A stretch of 40,916 nucleotides of DNA, from IMG/VR virus record IMGVR_UViG_3300031772_000088, positions 1 to 40,916 of that record; one strand, given 5' to 3'. Source of the DNA: a virus. Made by a program: the position numbers and the translations under genes. The notes beneath the pieces are model-generated. The model saw only the letters and a program-made list of their open reading frames with translations, was not told where the DNA came from and ran no database searches. Below are positions 1 through 8,700 of the stretch, piece after piece. The first letter of the stretch is position 1, and every line of letters starts with the position of its first letter.

Positions 1-297
1 GCTCGTGTCCACCGGACTCAGAACTGGAAGGACAACCTCCGGAAGCGCATCGAGGATGCCATCGAGACGTTCGAGGACATGATCGAGGACCGCCAGAAGA
101 TCAAAGAGCGGGAAAAAGTCCGAGCCGAACGTCAACGGCAAGGCCAGATGCTCGATGCTCTGGCTGACCAGGAAGAGCGCAGCGGGCGTCCCGGCCCGTT
201 CACGGACATGATGAATCGGATGTTCTCGAACAAGAACATGCTCCTGTCCCCCAAGCAGCTTGCCTGGGTCGAGAGCACCTACGCTCGCCTTCGCTGA
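1..297 (+). CDS. Hypothetical small charged protein, 5' end missing
   Basis: The reading frame is open from the first base, so the gene begins outside the window; 98 codons are visible, and the Met at base 79 is probably internal. The visible protein is very rich in Arg, Lys, Glu and Asp and looks helical through its first two thirds. It ends in LSPKQLAWVESTYARLR, a Lys-Gln...Trp...Tyr-x-Arg pattern seen at the ends of many small phage proteins of unknown role. Its stop codon overlaps the next start (TGATG), so the two are probably translationally coupled. No function is proposed. Confidence 0.6.
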   Translation, partial: ARVHRTQNWKDNLRKRIEDAIETFEDMIEDRQKIKEREKVRAERQRQGQMLDALADQEERSGRPGPFTDMMNRMFSNKNMLLSPKQLAWVESTYARLR

Positions 298-803
298 TGT
301 CCTGCCCCGATCCCTGTGCCATCGTCGCACCAGAACCCTGCCGGGCTCTGGTGGACTACATCATGATGATCGGGAACACCAAGGTGGGTTTCGTGGCGAA
401 ACTCCTGGCGACCCTTCGGGTCTGGGGGCCAGAGTTCACTCCGGCCGATATTCACCAGGCGGAGATTCGTGCGGCCTCGACCTTGGCACAGACTGCTCTG
501 ATTCGTGGGCAATCTCTCCAGTTCATGAGGCTCGCCGTTCCTTGGGATGAGCCCACAGCGGCGACCTTCTTGGGGGTCACCGTTCCGGAGCTTCAAGCCT
601 TCGAGGCTGAAACCACGGTCATGCCCCCCAGCATCTGGCTGGCGTTGGCAGACTACGTAGCCAAGCTCGACGGCCGGTCGCACTACGACATCCCCCCTCC
701 GTGCCCGCCTGAGAACTGGCAGCCCCGGGTCATTCGGGTGTGGCCTGATTTTCCGACACCTTCGTCGCAGACATTCCCGGCTCCTGGGTGTACTCCTTGC
801 TGA
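297..803 (+). CDS. Hypothetical protein with a possible HTH-like segment
   Basis: A 168-aa protein whose ATG overlaps the upstream stop codon by one base. I do not recognise the family. Around residues 80-125 the pattern TAATFLGVTVPELQAFEAE, then a Pro-Pro-Ser and a helix LADYVAKL, resembles the spacing of an XRE-type helix-turn-helix: a short helix ending in LGV, a recognition helix, an acidic turn, and a closing helix. That would allow DNA binding, but the match is by eye. The C-terminus is rich in Pro and Cys (PPPCPPENW, then PGCTPC at the end) and probably disordered. It sits between two unknown genes ahead of the tail block, so context gives no role. Confidence 0.6.
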   Translation: MSCPDPCAIVAPEPCRALVDYIMMIGNTKVGFVAKLLATLRVWGPEFTPADIHQAEIRAASTLAQTALIRGQSLQFMRLAVPWDEPTAATFLGVTVPELQAFEAETTVMPPSIWLALADYVAKLDGRSHYDIPPPCPPENWQPRVIRVWPDFPTPSSQTFPAPGCTPC

Positions 804-804
804 G

Positions 805-1644
805 ATGAAGCAGATCGAGTTCAGCGTCTCCCTCGACCCAAACGCTCCTCCATGTCTCGACGACGCGGTCACATTCGAGACCGGAGCCTCTATCCAGCAG
901 GTACGGGATCCTGCTACCTTCGCCTACAACCACCATGGGCCTGGGTTCTTGGATGTGTATCCTGGGGCGTTGACGGTGTTTTTCGAGGACTTGGTCTTGG
1001 GGCGGCCGTTGCCGGTGAGGTTCGTGGCTCATCGGATCGAGGGGATGGATACGGTGGTCGCCATGGCTCTTTTCATGCACCGTGAGCTGGCCATTGAGCC
1101 TCGGACGCCTGGATTCGTGGCCCAGGTGGACTTTCTGCATCGGCGGGGGCTGACCGTCGTGGGGCATGTAGACCGAGACGTGGAGCAGATGGTGGTGCTC
1201 CTGAACGACGGCCCTGAGAAGTCGGACCCCGAGTGGCTCCAGAGGGCTATCGGCTGGGTCAGGGAGTACCTGCTGACCGGGAGTGTGCCTGGGACGGTCA
1301 GACCTATGCCCGTACGGGTCATCGACCGTGGGACCAACGGCTTCGTGGTCGCAACGACCTCCGAGCCGCATCTGCTTCGACCCTGGATCGAACTTTACCG
1401 GCTCGGGTTTCTACGAGGGGTCGTTTTCGGTGAGGACGTAGAGGGGCGTCGTCAAGTTCTCGTGAGTCGCAAAAGCCCTTTCGTGGAACTGGACCTTCTG
1501 AAGGCAGCGGCCATTTTGAACGAGATGGAGGCGGCCTTGCAGGTAGAACCCTCGTGGACGGTGGAGGGGCTCTGGTTGTCAGGGCCCCCACGGGGCACGC
1601 TTTTGTTGCCAGAGCATGTGCTACAGGTGCTCATTCGGATGTGA
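805..1644 (+). CDS. Hypothetical protein with clustered His/Asp residues
   Basis: A 279-aa protein starting one base after the upstream stop. Its first half carries closely spaced potential metal ligands: His43-His44 in NHHGPG, His76 and Asp82 in AHRIEGMD, Asp109 and His112, and His121 and Asp123 in GHVDRD. The double His and the H-x5-D arrangement recall DHH-type phosphoesterases, but the canonical order of motifs (HxDxDG first, DHH later) is not met, so this is only a suggestion. The second half has alternating beta-strand and helix patterns with no motif I can name. It lies in the same transcription direction as the tail genes but need not be structural. Confidence 0.6.
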   Translation: MKQIEFSVSLDPNAPPCLDDAVTFETGASIQQVRDPATFAYNHHGPGFLDVYPGALTVFFEDLVLGRPLPVRFVAHRIEGMDTVVAMALFMHRELAIEPRTPGFVAQVDFLHRRGLTVVGHVDRDVEQMVVLLNDGPEKSDPEWLQRAIGWVREYLLTGSVPGTVRPMPVRVIDRGTNGFVVATTSEPHLLRPWIELYRLGFLRGVVFGEDVEGRRQVLVSRKSPFVELDLLKAAAILNEMEAALQVEPSWTVEGLWLSGPPRGTLLLPEHVLQVLIRM

Positions 1645-1671
1645 GTTATCCTTTCGTATGTTTGTAGGAGC

Positions 1672-2520
1672 GTGGCTCAGCTACGGATGGTAGTCGTCGG
1701 AACGGACGGAAACATCGACTATGTCGAGACGCCCGATGGTATCCGGTACGCTCTGGGGACGACCTCCGTGCTCTCGGTCGTGGCAAAGCTCGTCGCCGGG
1801 CTGAGGCAGCGTCGGGAAGCTCTGGATGCCTTCAACAAGGAGGGCCAGGTCGCGGTAGTACTGGACGTGGATGCGCTCTTCGACATGCTTGCACCTCGAC
1901 GGTTGAGGTGGGCAGCCGGTACTTCACTTATCCCCCGCTCAAATCAAGAAGATCCCCTTCAAAGATGGCTCGGTCTGCCGAGACAAGGTGAACTCATGAA
2001 TCCCAAGGCATCGTTCGAGTCCAGGCTCGCATACATCGAGCAGCAAGTCGGCACCCTCAACAACGGACCGAACCCGGAGGCGCTGAAAAACCTTCAGGTC
2101 GCCGTTGCCAGCATCAACCTTCCCAACTTCGGGGATCAGTCGGACAACAGCTCGTTCATGGGCCTGGGGCAGCCCAAGGTGGACACGGTCGAAGACCCGG
2201 GTGCGTACACCCCGCCGCCCGCCGTGACGCACCCCCTGGGCAAGTCTGCGAGCTTCGCCTCCTTCCAGGAGAACACCAAGCTGGCCGAGGAAGTCATCCA
2301 GCACGTCGCCGAGACGGACTCGAAGATCGATGCCCTCGTGACTGCCGGTCGCCGGTTCAACGCCTCGAAAGCCCGTGGTGACCTGCACGTCGTCACCGCC
2401 ACCCTCGCCAGCATGATGCGTCAGGTGGACCTCGCGGAGCCGTGGGTGACTACGGACCTTCGTGGGCTCTCGAAGCGGGCCCGAGAGATCCACACGCTCT
2501 TCGCTTCGGCCAAGGTCTGA
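1672..2520 (+). CDS. Hypothetical protein upstream of the tail tube gene
   Basis: A 282-aa protein. The start is a GTG preceded by AGGAG at 1666-1670, one base from the start codon; this is tight, but no better start is visible. Two parts can be seen. Residues 1-108 are mixed alpha/beta, with a Gly-Asn-Ile-Asp turn and a VVLDVDALFDML strand-helix. Residues 109-282 are largely helical with a Pro-rich break (AYTPPPAVTHPL). An in-frame ATG at 1996 has its own AAGGTG five bases upstream and could yield the second part alone (174 aa). Position just before the tail tube would suit a sheath or completion protein, but it is far too short for a sheath and I do not recognise it. Confidence 0.65.
   Translation: MAQLRMVVVGTDGNIDYVETPDGIRYALGTTSVLSVVAKLVAGLRQRREALDAFNKEGQVAVVLDVDALFDMLAPRRLRWAAGTSLIPRSNQEDPLQRWLGLPRQGELMNPKASFESRLAYIEQQVGTLNNGPNPEALKNLQVAVASINLPNFGDQSDNSSFMGLGQPKVDTVEDPGAYTPPPAVTHPLGKSASFASFQENTKLAEEVIQHVAETDSKIDALVTAGRRFNASKARGDLHVVTATLASMMRQVDLAEPWVTTDLRGLSKRAREIHTLFASAKV
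1985..1998 (+). promoter_or_regulatory. Possible internal ribosome binding site and ATG
   Basis: AAGGTG at 1985-1990 stands five bases before an in-frame ATG at 1996, inside the GTG-started gene. The spacing is better than that of the annotated upstream start. It could produce a 174-aa C-terminal isoform or be the true start of a shorter gene. Confidence 0.35.
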
Positions 2521-2555
2521 GCTGAACCATCCACCTCTTCTGGGAGTGACATCAA

Positions 2556-3299
2556 ATGGCCGTCGATAAGAACAACTACATCTACCGGATGGGGACTGCT
2601 CCGAACACCAGGGCGGCGGTTTCCCAGAAGAACAAGATCTACGGTTACGCGGTTGGAGCCAACAGCGGCAAAGGTGGATTCCAGCAACTTGGGGCCATCA
2701 CGGAGTTCGGCTTCGACGAGTCTCGTACCATCGACCCGATCCGAGGCGTCGGCTTCGGCGACATGATCGCAGAGCTGGTGCCGTCGGTCACGGAGCCGAT
2801 GTCCCTGACGCTCAACAAGACCCTGCTCTACACGGCCAACCTTCTCCAGATGGTCGGATACAAGGGCGGCATCGACGGCATCGTCAGGTCGCTCCGGCAC
2901 CACCGCTGGCCGTTCGACATCAAGCAGGAGTTGGTCTTCTCCGAAATCGCGACGCTGGATGGGGCGACAGGGTCTTCCCAGTTCAACCCCAAATCCACAG
3001 TCCAGCCTGGCGACCCTGGCGGGCAGGCTGGAACCAAGGACGATATTCTGAACCCCATCGTGGCCCTCTTCACGTTCTACGAGGGGTGCTGGTTCAACTC
3101 GTACTCGGCCAGCTTCACCAGTGATGCCGCGATGGTCGCTGAGAACAGCTCCGTCACCGTGACCGACATCATCGACGGCCTCGGTCAGTACGGTGAGTTC
3201 ATCGACACGGGCCTCGCTCCCGTCGGTGGTAACGGAGCGGCTGGAAATGGCTTCTCCGCACGCTTCGGCGGCGGTGCGAACAGTCCCACGTTCCCGTGA
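2556..3299 (+). CDS. Probable tail tube protein
   Basis: A 247-aa protein starting at ATG 2556 after GGGAG. It would polymerise into the inner tail tube through which DNA passes. Support comes from size, position (directly before chaperone-like genes and the tape measure), and sequence. The segment around residues 75-125 (SLTLNKTLLYTANLLQMVGY, then IDGIVRSLRHHRWPFDI) follows the beta-hairpin/helix pattern of T4 gp19-type tubes, and residues 170-215 (VALFTFYEGCWFNSYSASF, then SVTVTDIIDG) resemble the closing strands of the tube barrel. The Gly/Pro-rich tail (AAGNGFSARFGGG) is probably flexible. A terminator follows ten bases after the stop, as is common for abundant tail proteins. The family match is by eye. 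Confidence 0.65.
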   Translation: MAVDKNNYIYRMGTAPNTRAAVSQKNKIYGYAVGANSGKGGFQQLGAITEFGFDESRTIDPIRGVGFGDMIAELVPSVTEPMSLTLNKTLLYTANLLQMVGYKGGIDGIVRSLRHHRWPFDIKQELVFSEIATLDGATGSSQFNPKSTVQPGDPGGQAGTKDDILNPIVALFTFYEGCWFNSYSASFTSDAAMVAENSSVTVTDIIDGLGQYGEFIDTGLAPVGGNGAAGNGFSARFGGGANSPTFP

Positions 3300-3309
3300 T
3301 CGTAGGCGA

Positions 3310-3335
3310 CGAGGGGTCCGACCCTTCGAGTTTTT
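3310..3335 (+). terminator. Rho-independent terminator after the tail tube gene
   Basis: CGAGGGGT (3310-3317) pairs with ACCCTTCG (3321-3328), giving eight pairs including one G-U, with a three-base loop CCG. It is followed by AG and five T residues (3331-3335). It lies in the longest gap of the window (3300-3387), which otherwise holds only the AGAGGAG ribosome site of the next gene; no promoter is evident. It would limit read-through from the abundant tube transcript into the chaperone and tape measure genes. Confidence 0.65.
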
Positions 3336-3387
3336 CGCACGTCGAGCACAGCAGTACAGATCAAAATCAAATCAGAGGAGTTACAAC

Positions 3388-4437
3388 ATGGGAACGGTTT
3401 CTGCGAGGGATCTCCTCGCTTCCCTCGACAAGACCCGCGACATGGGTCTTGTCGAGGAGACGTTTGACATCTGCGGCCACAACATGGTGGTCCGTAATCT
3501 TCGTCCCACTGAAGTGGAGGCAGTCCTCGAAAGCTGTAAGGGACTCGAAGACCTCCCCTATGTGAATGCTTACCAGCGGGAGCATGTCATCCGGGCCATC
3601 GTCGAGTTGGACGGCTACGACCTCCGCGAGGTCGAGTTTATCGACGACGAGGAACCGGACCCGAAGAAGCCAGGTCAGATGAGGCGGGTTCGTGTCGAGC
3701 GGCACAAGTGGCTCTCCGACAAGGTGGTCCGAACCTGGGGCCAAGAGGTGATCTTCATCGTCTACCGGAAGATCGGGGACTGCACGACCAAGGCGGACAA
3801 GGTGACTCAGGAGGGGGTCATCTTCATGGTGCCGGACGAACAGCCTGAGGCCACCTATCGACGGATTTTGGGGGAGTTGAAAGAGGCGGAAGACAACGTG
3901 CCGCCCACCCTCATCGACAAGACCCTGACCGAGTTCGGGTACATCCGTAAGTCCACAGCAGACGAGCTGAAAGCCGCTGAGGACCGGCTGGCACAGCTTC
4001 GGGTGGATGAGGAAGCCAAGGAGGCAGCCGAAGCCAAGGCAGCCGAAGCCGCATCTCAGCCGATCTCCCCTGTGGCTCAAGCCATGGCGAATCGAAAGCC
4101 CTTGAACCAATCGGAGGAAGTTCCGCCGCCAGAGAGGGTCGTTGTGACCCCCGCTCAGGCTCCTCGACAGGTCGTTCCAGCCCAGCCGCAAGGGGCAGCC
4201 GTGCCCTCCAGGGCGTCACAACTGGCGGCTCTGGAAGCCGATGCCGACTTGGTGGGAGCGTTGGACGTTGCTGTAGCTGGACCCTCCGGCGTTCTCCCGA
4301 GGGCTGGGGAAGTGGCTGAGTTGGGCGGGTCTTCACCTCGCCCTGACGCTGCCCTAGATGCCCGTCAGGCGGCCAGCATCATCGACCAACCACCGCCAGC
4401 AGGAATCAATCCCAAGTTCCGTCCTCCGCAGCGGTGA
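3388..4437 (+). CDS. Putative tail assembly chaperone
   Basis: A 349-aa protein. ATG 3388 is chosen because AGAGGAG lies eight bases upstream; the same frame is open back to about 3193 only by overlap with the tube gene and across the terminator. Residues 24-60 (EETFDICGHNMVVRNLRPTE, then VEAVLES) show the small beta-hairpin plus helix typical of N-terminal domains of tail chaperones such as the XkdN type. Residues 60-190 form a folded alpha/beta region. From about residue 190 the protein turns into an Ala/Glu-rich helix (EEAKEAAEAKAAEAA) and then a Pro/Ala/Gln-rich disordered tail. Lying between tube and tape measure is the standard place for a protein that holds the tape measure soluble during tail assembly. 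The next gene carries a similar N-terminal pattern. Confidence 0.5.
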   Translation: MGTVSARDLLASLDKTRDMGLVEETFDICGHNMVVRNLRPTEVEAVLESCKGLEDLPYVNAYQREHVIRAIVELDGYDLREVEFIDDEEPDPKKPGQMRRVRVERHKWLSDKVVRTWGQEVIFIVYRKIGDCTTKADKVTQEGVIFMVPDEQPEATYRRILGELKEAEDNVPPTLIDKTLTEFGYIRKSTADELKAAEDRLAQLRVDEEAKEAAEAKAAEAASQPISPVAQAMANRKPLNQSEEVPPPERVVVTPAQAPRQVVPAQPQGAAVPSRASQLAALEADADLVGALDVAVAGPSGVLPRAGEVAELGGSSPRPDAALDARQAASIIDQPPPAGINPKFRPPQR

Positions 4438-4441
4438 GAAC

Positions 4442-5719
4442 GTGACCCAGGCCACGGCGTACGACAAGGATCAGGAAAGTCTCCGCCGTAAAAACGAAGG
4501 GGAGACAGACGACGACTCTCGTCCGCTCATCCCAAAAGCGCCCGAGGTAAACCAGGAGGTTTACCGGGACGTTGCTCCGATGCTTTTTCGCGGATTCTTG
4601 TCGGTTTCCGCAACCATCAGCGGTGTTCCGTTCGTCTTCAAGAGCTTGAATCAGCACGAATTTGACATGATCCATCTCATGGGTGGAGGGGCTGACGAGC
4701 AGGCCCCAGGCTTCTGGGATCTATTCCTGGCGCATGGTGTTTTCCTCATCGGGGGTCAGAATGTCCTCGTGGAACGTCAGAGGTGGATGCCGAAGATCGC
4801 CAACACCTTCCGAGACATGCTGCCTGCGGCCAAGGCCAAGGTGATCCGGCATCTCTCCGAGCTGAACCACCGAGCCGCGAACGCCACGACGTTGACCGAG
4901 GCGTACATGATGGAGACGTACTCCAGGTACCGGTGGGCACAGTTTCATGGGCTCAATCTCTCCTGTACCTCCGTGACGGGTATCGCTGGTACGGAGACCC
5001 TGGGGTTGAACTGGGCACAGCTCACCTGGCGAGCCCTCAACTACTACGAGGACCAGGGGGCCGTCTACGAACGGGAGTGGGATAACGCCAAGTTCATCGG
5101 TTCCTGCTCGGCGGGCAAGGGGATGCAGAGGATCTACAACAAGGACCATGACCGTCATCGAACGGAAGCGGAGGATCGGATCGCCAGGAAGGACAAGATC
5201 CTTCGGCATGTCCTGGAGGGTCGTCCTATGGACGACGGGACAACCCTCCGTAACGGGCAGATTGTTGAGGTCGCTCAGACGGTCGAGCAACTAGCCGACC
5301 AACTGGACCGCTCTCTTCGTGGGGAGCAGGACTGGCACGACCGCGTTGTCGCAGAGCATGAACAGCGAGCCTTGGATGCCCGTCAGCAGAAGAAGGAGCA
5401 CCTTCTTGCTCTTACAGAGGCGTCGAACAAGAAGTTCGAGGGGCGTCGTATCACTGGCAGCACCAACGAGATGGTGGGTCTAACCCCCGCACAGGTTCAA
5501 GAACGGATCCAGCGTTCCAGGCAGCTCCAAGCTCAGGCTCTCGCCCAGGGGATGGTGTACCCGGAAGCCGAACAGGCGGAGAGGATGAGCCGCTTTTTGG
5601 AGCGCCACGGGCTTTTGGGGCAAGAGGTAGAAACGAACATCGGTGTCTCTGACCAGGATACGTCTGGAGCAACTCCTATTCCGCCGCCGCGTGATCCCGG
5701 CAAGCCTTGGAGGCCGTAA
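4442..5719 (+). CDS. Second tail-assembly-chaperone-like protein
   Basis: About 425 aa from GTG 4442, which follows GGTGAG at the upstream stop. An ATG at 4358 in the same frame would give 453 aa but overlaps the previous gene by 80 bases and has no ribosome site. Residues 40-75 (SVSATISGVPFVFKSLNQHE) repeat the hairpin-helix pattern seen in the preceding gene. The middle is helical and Trp/Tyr-rich (YSRYRWAQFHGL, LNWAQLTWRALNYYEDQ). The second half is a long charged coiled-coil-like region with Gln/Glu/Arg, ending in a Pro-rich tail. The frame is +1 relative to the upstream gene and no convincing slippery site is seen, so this looks like a separate gene rather than a frameshift extension. 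The stop overlaps the tape measure start (TAATG). Confidence 0.5.
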   Translation: MTQATAYDKDQESLRRKNEGETDDDSRPLIPKAPEVNQEVYRDVAPMLFRGFLSVSATISGVPFVFKSLNQHEFDMIHLMGGGADEQAPGFWDLFLAHGVFLIGGQNVLVERQRWMPKIANTFRDMLPAAKAKVIRHLSELNHRAANATTLTEAYMMETYSRYRWAQFHGLNLSCTSVTGIAGTETLGLNWAQLTWRALNYYEDQGAVYEREWDNAKFIGSCSAGKGMQRIYNKDHDRHRTEAEDRIARKDKILRHVLEGRPMDDGTTLRNGQIVEVAQTVEQLADQLDRSLRGEQDWHDRVVAEHEQRALDARQQKKEHLLALTEASNKKFEGRRITGSTNEMVGLTPAQVQERIQRSRQLQAQALAQGMVYPEAEQAERMSRFLERHGLLGQEVETNIGVSDQDTSGATPIPPPRDPGKPWRP

Positions 5720-8700
5720 TGGCAACGGAAGACATTACACTTCAACTCGGGATCGAGTTTCGTGCCGCCCAGTTCCAGAAGACGTACAAAAATGCGTTCA
5801 AGGAGATGGAGAAGGCGTCCACCAAGGCCGCCAAGTCCGGCCAGGGTGCCTTCGGTGACTTCGTAGACAAGGTCTCGAAGCGTTTCACTAAGATCCCCAA
5901 GCTCACCAAGCTGGCCGAGAAGGAACTGAAGAAGTACAACAGGGCGCAGAAGGAAGGTCTCGTTAACTACAAAAACGAGATGAAGATCCTCATCAAGAAG
6001 CAGGTCAAAGTCAAAGAGGAGATCGCGACCCTCAAGGCTCTCGGTGACCAGGCAACGGATACGCAGCGTAACGTTGTTGCGGGGGCTCAAGCAGAGGTCA
6101 AGGCTTACCAGGCGTCGGCTGCTGCTGCGAAGAAGTGTTACGAAGACGCCAAGGCGGGGGCCGAAAATTTGCAGGCCGACATCGAGGCCATGAAGATCAC
6201 CGTGAACGGTGAGGAGATGATCAAGGCCGCTGTGACGGCGGGTAAAGAGTTTGCGGAGCCTTTTGGACAACTGCTTCGAAGGGACGTTGAGGGAGCTGCC
6301 AAGACCTTCGGTAAGCAAGCGGGGCAGGGGATAAAGTCGATAGGCCGAGGGGTTGGGGGCTTTGGCGCAAAGCTGACCGCCAAGGCCGAGAAGATGCAGG
6401 GGAGTGACGCGCACCAGGCCGGAGGCGGAAATCGAGCACTTGCAGGCACCATGAAGATGATGGGGAGCGTCTTCTCGAAGATGGGGCCGATCATCCAAAC
6501 CCTCAGCACGGTCGGACCCATGATGGGGGCTCTTGCTGGTTCGATGGTTGGGCTCGTCAAGCTATTCATCGACGCCGAAGGAGCAGTCAAAGAGTTCAAC
6601 AAGGATCTGTTGGCTTCGGCGGGGACGGGCCAGTGGTTCGGAAAGGGTATGAGGGACGCTCGTGTCGGCCTTGCTGACATGGACAAGACCCTGAATCAAT
6701 TCAGAGAGTCCGCCCACGACATCAAATCGAACTTCGAGTGGGGTATCGGGGTAGCCACCCACAAGGAAGTCTTGACGTCCCTTCAGGCCGAAGGTGTCAC
6801 CCTGACCGCTATGGTCCAGCAGTACGGGCAGTTGAACAAGGTGTCGGGCGTGTACTCCAAGGACGTGGGGGCTGTCACGCAGTCGGTGGTGGGTTACTCC
6901 CGCTCCATGGGCGTCAGCCTCCAGGAAGTCACGGGCTTTCAAGCCGAGATGATGACCGAGATGGGGGCAGGACTGGAGAAGGTGAAAGAGTCTTTCGACC
7001 AGATGAGTGCAGCGGCTGTAGATGCCGGGATCGCGAGCAACAAGTTTTTTGCGATGATCCGTGGTGTGTCGTCTGACCTCGCCCTGTACAACACCCGGCT
7101 CGATAGCGCCGTTCAGCTTCTTGGGAAGCTCGGGAAGGTCATGAGCCCCAAGAACGCACAGAAGTTCATGCAGTTCGCCTTGAGTGCCATGAAGGGTATG
7201 AGCCTCCAGGACAAGGTGCAGTTGTCGCTCATGGCTGGGCCGCAGAAGGTGGCCAAGTTGATGAAGGAGGACATCGCCGAGAAGACGAGCAAGCTGGCCG
7301 AAGATATCTCGAAGGCTGGTGGGGGTAGCGTGAAGGAGATTCAGGCCGCCCTCGAAGCTGGCCCCGCTGGTGAAAAAGCCATGAAAGGCTTCATCGACGC
7401 TGCGGAAAAAGCTTCCGGTAAGGGCATGGGGGACATCCGTGAAGCGACCTCCAAGCTCGGGATGCAGAAGCAACAGGCTGGGAAGGGGATGGTGGGGACG
7501 GCTGCCGCTTCTGAGAGCATGGATGCCTCCCGCAAGATCGAGATGATGATGGCAGCCGTGGATCGCTTCGGGGGTGTTGGATCCATCGGTGGCGAGGTCA
7601 AAGGCCAGGAGGTGTTCGGCAGTATGGACACCTACCAGCAGGGCAAGATCATGCAGAAGACCATGGAAGACCAGCGAAAGGCCATCGTCGAGAGCGGGCA
7701 GTACACGAAGGAACAAGCTGCGGACATGTCCTGGAAACAGCTCCAGGGCACGATGAGCGAGGGGCAGAAGGCCACCATAAAGGCCGCTGAAGACGAAAAG
7801 AAACGGTTGGAGGATGTGCAGAAAGCACAGGACCAGGCGAACAAGCAGGTCGGGGAAAGGGTTCAGTCCATCTCGGAGAAGCTCGAAGAGTTGATGAAGT
7901 GGTTCATGAACCAGCTCTACAATCTCCTGACGGGAATATACGCCGCGATCATGAAGTGGGCAGGTTTCAGTAATGGTGTGGGGGCCGCACAGGTCGAAGC
8001 TGCTCGATCCGGTAATACGGAAATAACGAAAGCCTTGGAGGGCCAAAAGAGCGACAAGGATGCAGGCATTGCCCTCCTCCGAACGTCGATGGGGAAAGAC
8101 CTCGCGGGGCAGACTGTGGAGCGTAAGCAGGGGAGCTTCAAGCGTGATGAGGCGGAGGAGATCGAACGAAAGTCTATCGGAAGTGGGGAAGAGGAACAGG
8201 CTAAGGCAAAAGCGAAAGCAGATGCCTTGCGAAAGGAAGCTGATGCCCTGGACAAGAAACAAGAATGGGTCACATCGCAACTGGATGCCAAAGTAACGGA
8301 TAAACAGAAGGCTGCCGACCCTGGGGATCGAAGCAAGCAACGTGGAGCTGCCTGGGCAGCGATGAGCACGGAAGAGCAGACCAAGATGCTTGGCGAGTTC
8401 ACCAAGGCATTTCCAACCAAACCGCTTGACGACATGGCCACAGCGGCGACCAAGGAGGGTTCCATCTACACCCACGACAAGACGGTGGCAGAGTCAGTCG
8501 ATGCCTTGGGTATGACTGGGTTTGCGACCTACGATGAGCTGGTGGCGGGGTCTGTTGATGCCCTGGCGGGGGCGGTGGAGGCACTGGGGGCGGGTGGGTT
8601 CGACGTGTGGGTTCAAAATTGGCCCACGTCGATTGCGGACCAGCCTCAGGTCGCCGCCCCTGTGATGGGTGGGGGTGGGGATGCCATCGACCCCACCATC

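Noticed and set aside
1672-2520. Tail sheath protein
   Set aside because: Position fits, but 282 aa is far below sheath size and the sequence lacks sheath-like patterns. A sheath gene is probably upstream of the window.
3193-3387. N-terminal extension of the chaperone-like gene
   Set aside because: The frame is open by chance over the end of the tube gene and crosses the terminator; AGAGGAG before ATG 3388 marks the start.
4358-4442. Programmed frameshift joining the two chaperone-like genes
   Set aside because: No convincing -1 or +1 slippery sequence was found, and the second protein has its own chaperone-like N-terminal pattern and a plausible GTG start.
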